Shown here piece after piece: positions 20,783 to 29,702 of a DNA stretch of 64,000 nucleotides (the stretch's first letter is position 1; the number at the start of each line of letters is the position of its first letter). Below the pieces are notes generated by a model. It was not told the DNA's origin. It did no database searches and worked only from the letters and a program-made list of their open reading frames with translations. The stretch comes from Alphaproteobacteria bacterium (GTDB lineage Bacteria > Pseudomonadota > Alphaproteobacteria > DSM-16000 > Inquilinaceae). The stretch is taken from the NCBI GenBank assembly GCA_028281925.1, contig JANQIX010000082.1, positions 62,001-126,000 of the forward strand, written 5' to 3'. The position numbers and the translations under genes were made by a program.

Positions 20783-21957
20783 TCGCCTAGCCCGATCCCC
20801 TCCATCTCCGCCGGTGTCATGCGCGGCGGGGTCGGTGCTGCGACCGTCAGCAACCCGAGATCGGGATGGACAGCCAAAGCGAAGCTGCCGTCCAGATAGC
20901 GGATAAAGACCGGCTGCGGTCCGCTGAGGCCGCTTAGCAGGCTGCCTTCACCCGGCTCCAGCTCGCCGATCCAGGCGCGCTGCAGTAGCCCCTGCCATTC
21001 CCGGACAAGGGCATCGGCTTCCCGCCGGACACTGACGGGCACCATGCGCTGTGTCTGGCGGATCACCGACTGTGCGAGCTCCATCATGTCCGGCGGCAGC
21101 GCCTGTGCCGAAAGGTGCTGCGGTCGGTTGGCTTCCGTCCACACCGCCAAGGCTGCCGCCATGTAGAGCATCTGGCCGGAACGGTTGCGAAACTCGGTAT
21201 CGCCGTAGAGCGGGATCAACTGCGCCATCGCCAGCACATTGCCCTGGCTTGCCGATCGCTGGACAAGCTGCAAGGCCAGTTCGGGGTCGGGATCGACACC
21301 GATCCCCTCGCGATACATGCGCGCGAGCAAGAGCCGCGCCTGCGCGTTTCCGCCCTGCTCGGCCATGGACAGGAACAGGTATGCCTGTTCCGGGTCTTCC
21401 GGAACGCCGTCGCCATGCAGATAGATGCTGCCCAAAAGGCCGGCGGCATCGGCATCCAGATTGTCCGCCGCTTCGATCAGCCATCCGATGGCCGTCTCGA
21501 TATCGCCTTCTACGGCTTCGCCTTGCAGGTGAAGGATGCCGAGCATGTACTGCGCGTCGACATGGCCCTGCTCCGCCGACCGGCGGTACCATGTCAGTGC
21601 CTCCGACGCATCGGCGCGCACGCCCTGGCCGTTCAGATACAGTCCGCCGAGCCGGAACTGCGCTTCCGCATGCTGGCGGCGGGCCGCACGCAAATACCAC
21701 TGCACCGCGGCAGCCGGGTCCACATCAACACCGTCGCCATGTTCGTACATGCGCCCCAGCCAGAACTGGGAGTCCGCATGACCGACCTCTGCCAGCGCGA
21801 GGAAGCCGCCCAAGGCCGCCTCGTAGTCGCCGCGGTCATAGGCTGCCTCGGCCTCTTGGAAGCTGGGGGCTGTCGCCGAAGCCGGCAACCCGATCAGACC
21901 GGCGGCGAGCGTCAGCGCGATGAGCGTAAGGCAGGATCGTCGTATTGCTGGCCGCAT
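20731..21957 (-). CDS. Secreted Sel1-repeat (TPR-like) protein
   Basis: A 408-aa exported protein with tandem Sel1-like helical repeats recognised by units such as FWLGRMYEHGDGV, FRLGGLYLNGQGV, YMLGILHLQGEAV, LLGSIYLHGDGV and LLARMYREGIGV at about 36-residue spacing. The start at 21957 is followed at once by a signal peptide (core about residues 10-27); the longer frame would put 61 odd residues before it. After the repeats (about 35-245) comes a helical region and a C-terminal domain of unknown type. Sel1 proteins act as scaffolds, often at the envelope. It follows the M23 lipoprotein gene on the same strand after 139 bases. Its end overlaps mtaB. Confidence 0.85.
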   Translation of the reverse strand: MRPAIRRSCLTLIALTLAAGLIGLPASATAPSFQEAEAAYDRGDYEAALGGFLALAEVGHADSQFWLGRMYEHGDGVDVDPAAAVQWYLRAARRQHAEAQFRLGGLYLNGQGVRADASEALTWYRRSAEQGHVDAQYMLGILHLQGEAVEGDIETAIGWLIEAADNLDADAAGLLGSIYLHGDGVPEDPEQAYLFLSMAEQGGNAQARLLLARMYREGIGVDPDPELALQLVQRSASQGNVLAMAQLIPLYGDTEFRNRSGQMLYMAAALAVWTEANRPQHLSAQALPPDMMELAQSVIRQTQRMVPVSVRREADALVREWQGLLQRAWIGELEPGEGSLLSGLSGPQPVFIRYLDGSFALAVHPDLGLLTVAAPTPPRMTPAEMEGIGLGDYIPPDADEDSEASPGG

Positions 21958-22096
21958 GGTGCCTGGCTGTCTGGCGTCCGGCTGGCCGATGCCGGCCACC
22001 GGGGCGCACGCGTTCCCAAGTGCACTGGACCATGCGCTCGGATGTGAAATCAAGCCCCGCGGGGGATCACCTCTGCCGTCAACGGCCGCCGGGCGG

Positions 22097-22714
22097 CTAT
22101 TCGGACCGCGTCTCCGGCCTGGCCGATACCCAGGTCTCACGGCAGATCAGCGGCCGGCCCAGATGCTCGACGGGATCGACGGCCTCGTCCTCTATGTGCA
22201 GCTCGAAATGCAGATGCGCACCGGTGACGCGGCCGGAGGCGCCGACATTGCCGATCTGCTCCCCAGCGTCGACCTTCAGCCCTTCCTCCAAGTCATCGGT
22301 GAACTGGCTGAGATGGGCATAGCGGGTGACATCGCCGTTGACGTGGCGGATCTCCACCAGGCGGCCATATCCGCCACGGCGGCCGGCGAATACCACCGTG
22401 CCGCGCTGCGCGGCCATCACGGGCGCACCATAGTCCGCGTCGAAGTCCACGCCGGCGTGGAACCGGCCCCAGCGGGGACCGAAGGGGGAACTGACCGGAG
22501 CATCGGACACAGGCGTCAGCAGAACGTCGGCTTCCGAAGCAATCAGCTGCGCAATCGCATCCCCGTTTGCCGTCCCCGGTCGGCATACCGCCGACGCGTC
22601 CACCTCGCTACCGCTATGGGTTCTGATAGAACCTCCCGAGCGTTCGGCGGCACAGGCCGCAAGGGTGGCGGCGACGAGGCAGGTGGCAAGCAGCTTGATC
22701 GGCGGCAGTTGCAT
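22097..22714 (-). CDS. M23-family metallopeptidase lipoprotein
   Basis: A 205-aa LytM-type endopeptidase domain on a lipoprotein. The lipobox LAAC gives lipidated Cys21. The zinc site is intact: His86 and Asp90 in FHAGVDFD, and HLH at 167-169 in GAHLHFELH. It should therefore be catalytically competent, cutting peptide cross-links in peptidoglycan, unlike the degenerate LytM activators. AGGGA lies about 9-11 nt upstream of the ATG. Cys44 and Cys191 may form a disulfide. It probably leads a transcript that includes the Sel1 gene. Confidence 0.9.
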   Translation of the reverse strand: MQLPPIKLLATCLVAATLAACAAERSGGSIRTHSGSEVDASAVCRPGTANGDAIAQLIASEADVLLTPVSDAPVSSPFGPRWGRFHAGVDFDADYGAPVMAAQRGTVVFAGRRGGYGRLVEIRHVNGDVTRYAHLSQFTDDLEEGLKVDAGEQIGNVGASGRVTGAHLHFELHIEDEAVDPVEHLGRPLICRETWVSARPETRSE

Positions 22715-23038
22715 ACGGATTTCCCTGCGAAGACAGGTTCTTGCCCTGACAATGGTTCCCCGCGTCCGCTTCTAACGGCAGGATTCGTTAACAGTCAAGC
22801 AGCTGCGTTAAGCATAGTGGCCGAGAGTGGGTACACACAGTGAACATTGGCTCAGGTTTCGCCAATTGTTCGCCATAGCCGACGCAGATACTCGCCGCAT
22901 GGGAAGAGCCGGTGTTCGCCGCATGTTCGACTAGGCCGGCCGTGACTGTCGTATCACTTTGACGCAGACGGAGTCTTCGCAATCGAAACTTCCCCATCCG
23001 TGCCCGCGGCTTGCTGCAGCCCGATCGTTCCTTAGGTG
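22715..23038. other. Intergenic region upstream of the M23 lipoprotein gene
   Basis: A 324-base gap between two leftward genes (eipB ends, M23 begins). It carries several GTTAA words around 22,780-22,815 but no well-formed half-site pair and no strong sigma-70 promoter. Open frames crossing it have no Shine-Dalgarno sequence and look like chance. It probably contains the M23 promoter. Confidence 0.35.
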
Positions 23039-23833
23039 TCAACAGATCGGCGAGTCCAAAGCCACCAGCTTGCGCAGGCTGGCACGGATGACGAAGGTGC
23101 CGACATCGATGTCCATCGTCTCCATCACACCATTGGCGTGCAGCCGGACCGCCAGCTGGTGCAGCGGCACACGGGAGCTTCCCTCGGCCGGGTAGTACGC
23201 CATCTCCACTGGCCATGAGATCGTGTCCGACAAGAGCGTCTCGGGGTTCCCACCAGCTGGAGTCGGCGGCCCGATCGCCGCTCTCAACTCCGTGACGCCG
23301 TAGGCCATGGCGCCGTCGAACTGCGATGCGGTGAAGGCGGTGTCTCCGGCTTCGGCACGTGCAAGCAGTGCGAGACTGTGTGTGGTTGGAAACAGGGTGC
23401 CGGCCGGCAGTCGCAGCCGCTGGGGCCCTGGCAGGCGGTAATGCGCCGTGCCCGCACCATCATCGGAAATCGTCGCGATACCGCTGTACTGTTCCGTCAC
23501 GACGCCGTTGGTCTGGCGCGTCAGATTGAACCGTAGATCCCGTCCGTCGGGACTTTCCCAGGCGTCATACTCGGTCTCAACGGTCACCAGCGCGCCGCGC
23601 TCGAAGAGAATCGTGGTCTCGTCGCGCTGCTCGATCTCCCAGCCGTCGCAGACTTGCGCCCATTTGAACACCAGCTGGCCCTCAAGGCGCAGAATGCCAG
23701 TACCGGCGCTCTGCTCTGCCAGCTCCAGGGCGTAAGTGGCCTGATGCGGCAACACCTCCACGGCTACCGCCGGGGCTGCCGCCAAGCCAAGGCCTGCGGC
23801 AGCAGCGGCTGCCAGCCGGGTGAGGCGCGACAC
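23039..23833 (-). CDS. eipB: Periplasmic envelope-integrity protein EipB-like (DUF1849)
   Basis: A 264-aa exported protein matching the DUF1849 family, whose Brucella member EipB is a periplasmic beta-spiral protein required for envelope integrity and stress resistance. The family pattern is seen in LPHQATYALEL near the mature N-terminus and in the YDAWESPDGRDLRFNL segment. The two cysteines, in QVCDGW and at the very C-terminus (SPIC), match the disulfide described for EipB. The start is a GTG at 23833, with GGGAG 6 nt upstream and a signal peptide immediately after; longer frames run through the divergent GST gene. Confidence 0.85.
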   Translation of the reverse strand: MSRLTRLAAAAAAGLGLAAAPAVAVEVLPHQATYALELAEQSAGTGILRLEGQLVFKWAQVCDGWEIEQRDETTILFERGALVTVETEYDAWESPDGRDLRFNLTRQTNGVVTEQYSGIATISDDGAGTAHYRLPGPQRLRLPAGTLFPTTHSLALLARAEAGDTAFTASQFDGAMAYGVTELRAAIGPPTPAGGNPETLLSDTISWPVEMAYYPAEGSSRVPLHQLAVRLHANGVMETMDIDVGTFVIRASLRKLVALDSPIC

Positions 23834-24043
23834 GGTCGTCTCCCGTCCATTGGGATCCGGGCAATGCCGCGCAAAACTGGTGCGGCCGCCCACATCCGTC
23901 AATCGTGGATCCGACGTGCCGCTGGCCGAGGAACGGGCTACCTTTCGGCCGCGCGGTTTCATGGGCCCGCCGGCCTGCGCTAGACTGCGGGCAAGCGGGA
24001 ACCCTGGACGAATGGGTGCCCCGGCCCGCGACAGGAGTGTGCG

Positions 24044-24736
24044 ATGACGGCCCCGATCAAGCTTTTCGCCTGGCCGACGCCGAACGGGCAGAAGGTCTCG
24101 ATCCTCTTGGAAGAGGTGGGGTGGCCCTATTCGGTCCATCGGGTCGACCCGGGCGAAGAGGGTGCGCTGGACGCCGACTATACGGATGTGAGCCCGGACA
24201 GCCAGGTGACCGTGATCGTCGACCCCGACGGGCCGGATGGCGTGCCCTACACGGTGTTCTCCACCGGTGCCATCCTGATGTATGTGGCTGACAAGGCGGG
24301 CCGGTTCTGGCCGCAGGCGCATCCCGGCAAATACGACACGCTGACCTGGCTGATGTACCAGATCGCCAATGTCGGCCCGGTGCTGGGCCAGGCGCACCAT
24401 TTCCGCATGTATGCGCCGGAGCGCTTCGACGACACCATCAACATCCTGACCGGCGAGACCGGGCGCCTCTACGCCGCCATGGACCGCCGCCTGGCCGAGA
24501 CCGAGTATCTGGCGGGCGACACCTACACCATCGCCGACATCGCCACCTTTCCGTGGACCCGCAGCATCGACCGCCAGGGCCATGCCATGGAGAGCTTCCC
24601 GAACGTCAAGCGCTGGTTCCAGGCAATCGACGGCCGCCCGGCGGTGGCGCGGGGTCTGGCGGCGCTGCACGTGGAGCCGACCGACGACCCGTGGCGGGGC
24701 CGGCAGACCGGCCGGCGGATGGGGATGGTGCCGTAG
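24044..24736 (+). CDS. yfcG: Nu-class glutathione transferase / disulfide-bond oxidoreductase (YfcG-like)
   Basis: GST-fold protein of 230 aa resembling E. coli YfcG, which reduces disulfides using two bound glutathiones. Recognised segments are the N-terminal WPTPNGQKVSILLEE, FSTGAILMYVADK contacting glutathione, GPVLGQAHHF in the helical domain, and YTIADIATFPW. The start has AGGAG well placed 7-8 nt upstream. The C-terminus carries a short basic extension (GRRMGMVP). It is divergent from eipB and stands alone; redox defence is the likely role. Confidence 0.85.
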   Translation: MTAPIKLFAWPTPNGQKVSILLEEVGWPYSVHRVDPGEEGALDADYTDVSPDSQVTVIVDPDGPDGVPYTVFSTGAILMYVADKAGRFWPQAHPGKYDTLTWLMYQIANVGPVLGQAHHFRMYAPERFDDTINILTGETGRLYAAMDRRLAETEYLAGDTYTIADIATFPWTRSIDRQGHAMESFPNVKRWFQAIDGRPAVARGLAALHVEPTDDPWRGRQTGRRMGMVP

Positions 24737-24912
24737 GAGCGGACGGCAGAAACCGGCCGTTGCCACAGTATCAGCCCACCGGGGCGTTCACCGAGGTGTC
24801 CATCGCCGCGTCTTCCTAGGCAGCGACGAAATCTGAACCTGGCACGGAGATGATCGATCGACCCCGGACGATCGTTTCCATCAGACACCGCCACCGGGCC
24901 GACGGGTTCTGA

Positions 24913-25722
24913 TCAACGCGGACTGGTACTGGTCGGCATCCCTTCCCGCTCGAAACGGGCCGCCGCATCGTCTTTGGCCATTGATGCCATCAGAAAGTCG
25001 GCGACCGTCGCGATATCGACGACCGGCACGCCGAACTCTCTGCGAAGGCGTGTCCGGAACAGAACCATGCAGGTGCATTCGATGACCAGCGCGTGAAGCC
25101 CCGGTGCCCTATCGAACAGGCGGCGGGCGGCGGCCATGACGTCCGCCTTCGCCGTTTCGAAGTCATAGGCGGGGTTCCGGGACGCCCAGTCCCGCCAGGA
25201 AGCCGTATCGCGAATATCCTCGATCTCCACAAGATCGTCGCGGTAGGCGGGCCAGGCGGTCGTCAGATGGTCGCGCGTCAGGGATCGGGCGTCGTATGTC
25301 AGAATGCCGAGACGTGCGTCGGCTGGCCCGCAAGCGCCGGAAAGCATCGGCAGTGCCGCCAGGCTCGACAGCGCGACGGGGATCCGGACCGCCGCGGCGA
25401 TCTGCGTTTGATAAACGATCATGAAGCCGCAATCGCCGATGATCGCCTTGGCATCGCGTGCCTCGAGCCGCTTCGCCGCGGCCGTGAAGGCCGGATCGAG
25501 GTGGCGATCTCCCGCAATGACGGTCTCCGGCCACGCCCCGGCTACGGTCTCGTATATCAGCTCGAAGCCGTATGTCCCGGTATTGGCCAGAATTGACCGA
25601 CCGCACCACTCCGGCGCCGGTACATCCAGACACACCATGCCAAGCTTGGGCGCCTCTGCCTCACGACGGCGGAGCGACGTCGCAATTCCGTTCGCACCAG
25701 AGGCCGGATCATTGTCTGACAT
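24913..25722 (-). CDS. Aspartate/glutamate racemase-superfamily protein
   Basis: A 269-aa protein of the Asp/Glu/hydantoin racemase fold, which uses paired cysteines to move a proton on an alpha-carbon. Candidate catalytic residues are Cys98 in IIGDCGFM and Cys216 in VIECTCMV, with ANTGTYGF early in the sequence. The ATG at 25722 is preceded by GGAGG at 8-nt spacing, so I shorten the longest frame by 16 codons. The best fit is the branch annotated as aspartate/glutamate racemase family protein. Substrate not known; it could also be a decarboxylase or isomerase of the same fold. Confidence 0.75.
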   Translation of the reverse strand: MSDNDPASGANGIATSLRRREAEAPKLGMVCLDVPAPEWCGRSILANTGTYGFELIYETVAGAWPETVIAGDRHLDPAFTAAAKRLEARDAKAIIGDCGFMIVYQTQIAAAVRIPVALSSLAALPMLSGACGPADARLGILTYDARSLTRDHLTTAWPAYRDDLVEIEDIRDTASWRDWASRNPAYDFETAKADVMAAARRLFDRAPGLHALVIECTCMVLFRTRLRREFGVPVVDIATVADFLMASMAKDDAAARFEREGMPTSTSPR

Positions 25723-25849
25723 CTGAATGGCCTCCGGTGAGTATGCCGGTGCCGGGACGCGCGGCCGCAACGATGCCGCCCCAAAAGATCATACATGACC
25801 GTAAAAGACCGACGCACGTCTCTGCCATCGGGCGACTACGCCCCGACGC

Positions 25850-26155
25850 CTATCGCCGGGACATCGCCACCACGGCGGCCATGCCGCGGGTGATGACCAT
25901 GCCGAGGGCGCAGGCCAGGAACGCGCCCCAGACCTGCGTCAGGGTCAGGAACTTGGCGGCCACCACAAGGTCGCTGGCGCCACGGTTGTAGGATTCCACC
26001 AGGCCGACGCAAAGGTAGATGACGGCGATAAGCGTGCCGGCAGCCGACAGCGCAAACAGGCCGCCGACGACCGCAGCAACCCACGCAAAGCCGTCGGCGC
26101 CGGGCTCGTTGTCGCCGGTGGATTCGGTCGGGCGGTGATCTGCGGTGAGGGTCAT
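25850..26155 (-). CDS. Small two-helix membrane protein
   Basis: A 101-aa protein with a polar acidic N-terminus (about 22 residues) and two hydrophobic segments (about 24-52 and 68-95) joined by a short loop. No enzymatic motif is seen. The Shine-Dalgarno sequence is weak. Hydrophobic segment lengths and composition support a real inner-membrane protein. It lies 127 bases upstream of the racemase-like gene on the same strand and could be cotranscribed. Family not recognised. Confidence 0.6.
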   Translation of the reverse strand: MTLTADHRPTESTGDNEPGADGFAWVAAVVGGLFALSAAGTLIAVIYLCVGLVESYNRGASDLVVAAKFLTLTQVWGAFLACALGMVITRGMAAVVAMSRR

Positions 26156-26692
26156 GTGCTGGATCCGGAGTTGACGAGAAAGACGATGAAGGCACGCGAA
26201 AGCTGTACGAATTGCCGGCTTCCATCAATGCCGATGCGGGGAAGGCTCCGGGCGGCCGTGCTACGCCAGAGGCTCCGGATCACGCAGGCAAGGGTGATCG
26301 GTTGACGGGTCCCAGCCGGTTCGCCTGCTGATGATCTCAAACAGGTGAGGCTATCGCCCAACCACCGATGTTGGGTGCCGGCGAACCCTATCGTGGTTCG
26401 GGACTCGCTACTCCTCTCGACTATCGAAAATTGCTGCCGCTTGAGCAATTATGCGACCCGTGGGCCTCGGGGCATCGGGCCGTGAGCGCGTTGTGTTCCC
26501 TCTGCCTGGACTTTCATGCGCCGGCGGAGGCTCGCGGCTCGCCGCGATCACCGCGCCATCGGGCACCGGAGGGATCTACTGCCGGGAAGGAAGCGCGCGG
26601 GAAGTTTAGGAAACACGGGGGAAGTCTGCGCGGAGATCCAGCGTCGAACACTGTGGGCAAACCAGGCACCATTGCCATCATAGAGCGGCCGA
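26156..26692. other. Intergenic region upstream of the Roco gene
   Basis: A 537-base gap whose base composition begins to fall below the flanks. Frames at 26,152-26,448 (-) and 26,368-26,724 (+) have no Shine-Dalgarno sequence, odd composition and no recognisable motif. No tRNA, att-like repeat or integrase remnant was found. It marks the left edge of the compositionally unusual segment and probably contains the Roco promoter. Confidence 0.4.
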
Positions 26693-29647
26693 ATGAACCA
26701 AGAGCAATTACACCAGATTCTTGAGCGTACGCTTTCGCAAGAATATCCGAATCTGATTTTGTCGGATCGGCGCATTAAGGCTCTGCCGCCGTTCATTGGT
26801 GAGCTGACCAATGTAAACAGGATTTTTCTGGCGAGTAATAAGATCGAGACACTGCCACCGCAAATCGGTCGGCTGAAGAATCTTGAAGTCCTCGACCTCC
26901 GATCCAATAAGGTCAGGGTGTTGCCACTGGAATTTGCCAATCTCGAGAAGCTTGTGCGCTTGCTTCTCGACGGCAATTTGCTCTCAACACTCCCGCCGTC
27001 ACTGTCGAAGCTTGGCAGGCTCTCCGTTCTTTCTCTTTCCGGGAACGAGCTCTGCGAACTGCCATCCTCCATCTCCGGGCTGCATTCTCTGCAGCACCTG
27101 GATCTCGATGACAATCAACTCACCACCATTGGCGATCCTCTGGGCAGCTTGGCCCAGCTTCGGTCACTGTCGGCAGCGAACAACCGGATCTCTCAAATCT
27201 CGCCGGCCATCGGCAACCTTTCGGCGCTGGAGGAACTGGATCTCTCGGGCAACAGTCTGACGCAGCTGCCGGCGGAACTGTCGAAGCTGCCTCGGCTGGA
27301 ACTGCTGAATATCGAAGACAACCCGGATCTCAGATTCCCGCCGCCGGAAGTAACGTCCCAGGGCGGGCGGGCGATCCTGCGGTATCTCAAGGCGCACAGC
27401 ACCGGAAAGATCGAGCTCTGGCGATCGAAGCTCTTGATCCTCGGCGAAGGTGGAGCGGGTAAGACCTCCCTGATGAAGAGGCTGGGCGGGGGAACCTACA
27501 ATCCCGGCGAAACGACTACCCATGGCATCCGCATCCACCCTCTGTCGCTTCCCCATCCTGAGCGGTCCGATGTCACCATGGTTCTCAATACCTGGGATTT
27601 CGGTGGGCAGCAGATTTATCACGCGACACACCAGTTCTTCCTGACCGATCGCTCCCTCTTCATTCTTGTGTGGAACGCGAGGCTGGGGCACGAGCAGGGG
27701 CGCCTGCACTATTGGCTCGACATGATCCAGGCCAAGGCACCCCAGTCGCCCGTCTTGATCGTTGCCACCCATGTCGACCAGCGGGCGCCGGATTTTCCAT
27801 ATAATGAACTGGCCGAAGCCTATCCGCAGATCGCCGGCTCTTTCGAAATCAGCAATCTGGATGGGCGGGGGATTTCCGCACTTCGGGCCTTCGTCGCGCT
27901 TCAGGCCTCCCAGTTGCCGTTGATGGGGGGCGAATGGCCCGATCGCTGGATGCAGGTGGCGGACGAGATCCGCGACATGCCCGAGCGGCACGTCACACCA
28001 AAGGACCTTGAGAGGCTGGCGGTTCGCCATGAGGTGCTGCCGGAAGATCTCGCGGTGCTGACGCAATCCCTTCATGAGCTGGGCGATATTCTGTACTTCC
28101 AGAAAGATAGTGAGCTTCGGGATTTCGTGTTTTTGAACCCGCAATGGGTCTCAAGCTATATCAGCCGGGTTCTCGACAGCGATACGGTCCTGCGCAGCCA
28201 TGGCCTCTTGACCAGGACGCATATGGACGAGGTGTGGGCCGACCTGGACCCCGAGATGCGCCTCCATCTTCTGCAGTTGATGGAGAAGTTCGATATCTCG
28301 TACCGGACGATGGATGACAAGGATGTCAGTTTCATCGTCGAGAGGTTGCCGTTCGACGAGCCGCCCGAGGCCCAGACCGTCTGGCGTGAGGCAGGGGACC
28401 GTCCTGGCGCCAGCGAGATCCGGATGCGGTATCGGCTCAACACGGTCCCGCCGGGCATTCCGACCTGGTTCATCGCGCGAAGCTATCGGTTCTCGATCGG
28501 CAGCCACTGGCGAAGCGGTGCCCTGTTGGCCGATGGCGGCGAGCGCAAGCATCTGGCGCGGATGCGGGTCAATGCCCATAACCGGGAAGTCGAGCTGAGC
28601 GTCAAGGGGCCGTACCCGCAGGAATTCTTCTCGCTGCTTCGCGAAGGTTTCGAGGTGACGCTGCAGCGGTTCCCCGGCCTCGGCATCCAGCGCCGCATCC
28701 CTTGCTCGGGTCATGATGATGAGCCTTGCGCTCACGAATTCGACTACGAGCATCTGCTGCGCCGGCTGGAGCGAACGCCGCCGCGACATACCATCGAGTG
28801 CCCGATCGGCTGCGAGGATATGAGCATTGATCGGATGCTGTTCGGACTCCACGAGTCCCTTGAATCGCAGGTCGTCTCGGCAATGCAGCGTCTTGAGGGG
28901 ATGACGGCCGAGCGCACTGAAGAGGATCTCCAAGCCCCTCGGGCCGTCGCGGTTGCCGATGCCGACATGGGGGCGGCCGTCGAAGCCGCGACGACGGCGA
29001 TCGTCGATCGGATCTCGTCCTCCGAATCCCAGATTTCCATCGCGCTGCAGGCGATGAAGTCATCGCTGTCTCGGGAGTTCCTTAAGCTTCAACAGCGCGA
29101 TCAACGCCGGACGGACGCGGCCTGCCCCCGCGTCTTCAGCTTGCGGCCCAAGGAAGGCGGCGTGGTGGGAAAGATCCTCTCCGGGCAGAAATTCGACATG
29201 CACCTCTATTGCGAGGCACCGGGTGAATGGCATCCGGCCACGGATTTCGATCCCTACGAAATCGCCATGCCGAGGGAATGGTTTGTGACCATGGCGCCAT
29301 ACCTGCGCGAGATGGTGCGGCGGATGCGGTACGTCCTTCCGATCATCAACTCCGGCCTCGGCACGGTGGCCCGAGAGATGGAGGAAACCCTCAGGGGCGA
29401 TATCGATTTCATGGGCGCGGTCGTCGACGCGCTGCCGTCCGACGGGGAACTGCTTGACGCCGCCACGACCGGCTCGGGCAGCGGAACGACGATGCACCGC
29501 GCGCGCGGCGCGCAGCTGCGAGCCCTTCACCAGCTGCTGACCGAGAAGGACCCGCACCAGATCTGGGGCCGTCTGGAGTTGATCTTGACGCCGGAGAACC
29601 ACTGGCTGTGGCTGTGCCCACGGCATGCGGCGGAGTATCGGCAGTAG
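26693..29647 (+). CDS. Roco-family LRR-Roc-COR GTPase
   Basis: A 984-aa multidomain protein. About eight 23-residue leucine-rich repeats span residues 24-215. A Roc GTPase domain follows (about 240-410): P-loop GEGGAGKTS (251-259), TTTHG (275-279) as switch I, WDFGGQ (301-306) as G3 and ATHVDQR as G4, with THVD in place of the Ras-type NKXD, as is usual in Roco proteins. COR spans about 430-720. Its last part holds a Cys/His cluster (C671, H674, C679, H681, C703, C707) that could bind zinc. The last 240 residues include GEWHP (844-848) and end in LWLCPRHAAEY; function unknown. No signal peptide or membrane helix. Roco proteins are dimerising GTP switches, but this one's output is unknown. Composition is lower in G+C than neighbours, especially at the 5' end. 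Confidence 0.92.
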   Translation: MNQEQLHQILERTLSQEYPNLILSDRRIKALPPFIGELTNVNRIFLASNKIETLPPQIGRLKNLEVLDLRSNKVRVLPLEFANLEKLVRLLLDGNLLSTLPPSLSKLGRLSVLSLSGNELCELPSSISGLHSLQHLDLDDNQLTTIGDPLGSLAQLRSLSAANNRISQISPAIGNLSALEELDLSGNSLTQLPAELSKLPRLELLNIEDNPDLRFPPPEVTSQGGRAILRYLKAHSTGKIELWRSKLLILGEGGAGKTSLMKRLGGGTYNPGETTTHGIRIHPLSLPHPERSDVTMVLNTWDFGGQQIYHATHQFFLTDRSLFILVWNARLGHEQGRLHYWLDMIQAKAPQSPVLIVATHVDQRAPDFPYNELAEAYPQIAGSFEISNLDGRGISALRAFVALQASQLPLMGGEWPDRWMQVADEIRDMPERHVTPKDLERLAVRHEVLPEDLAVLTQSLHELGDILYFQKDSELRDFVFLNPQWVSSYISRVLDSDTVLRSHGLLTRTHMDEVWADLDPEMRLHLLQLMEKFDISYRTMDDKDVSFIVERLPFDEPPEAQTVWREAGDRPGASEIRMRYRLNTVPPGIPTWFIARSYRFSIGSHWRSGALLADGGERKHLARMRVNAHNREVELSVKGPYPQEFFSLLREGFEVTLQRFPGLGIQRRIPCSGHDDEPCAHEFDYEHLLRRLERTPPRHTIECPIGCEDMSIDRMLFGLHESLESQVVSAMQRLEGMTAERTEEDLQAPRAVAVADADMGAAVEAATTAIVDRISSSESQISIALQAMKSSLSREFLKLQQRDQRRTDAACPRVFSLRPKEGGVVGKILSGQKFDMHLYCEAPGEWHPATDFDPYEIAMPREWFVTMAPYLREMVRRMRYVLPIINSGLGTVAREMEETLRGDIDFMGAVVDALPSDGELLDAATTGSGSGTTMHRARGAQLRALHQLLTEKDPHQIWGRLELILTPENHWLWLCPRHAAEYRQ

Positions 29648-29702
29648 CCGTCTTGTACGGCAGCTTCGCGCTATCCAAACAAGCCTTCTGTGCGATCAGT
29701 GA

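Noticed and set aside
22780-22815. CtrA-binding site upstream of the M23 gene
   Set aside because: GTTAA words occur, but their spacing does not fit TTAA-N7-TTAA.
22788-23216. 142-codon minus frame between M23 and EipB genes
   Set aside because: Overlaps the 3' end of eipB in another frame and lacks a start signal or motif.
26368-26724. 118-codon frame upstream of the Roco gene
   Set aside because: No ribosome binding site, Arg/Pro/Ser-rich random-looking product, and it overlaps the Roco start in another frame.
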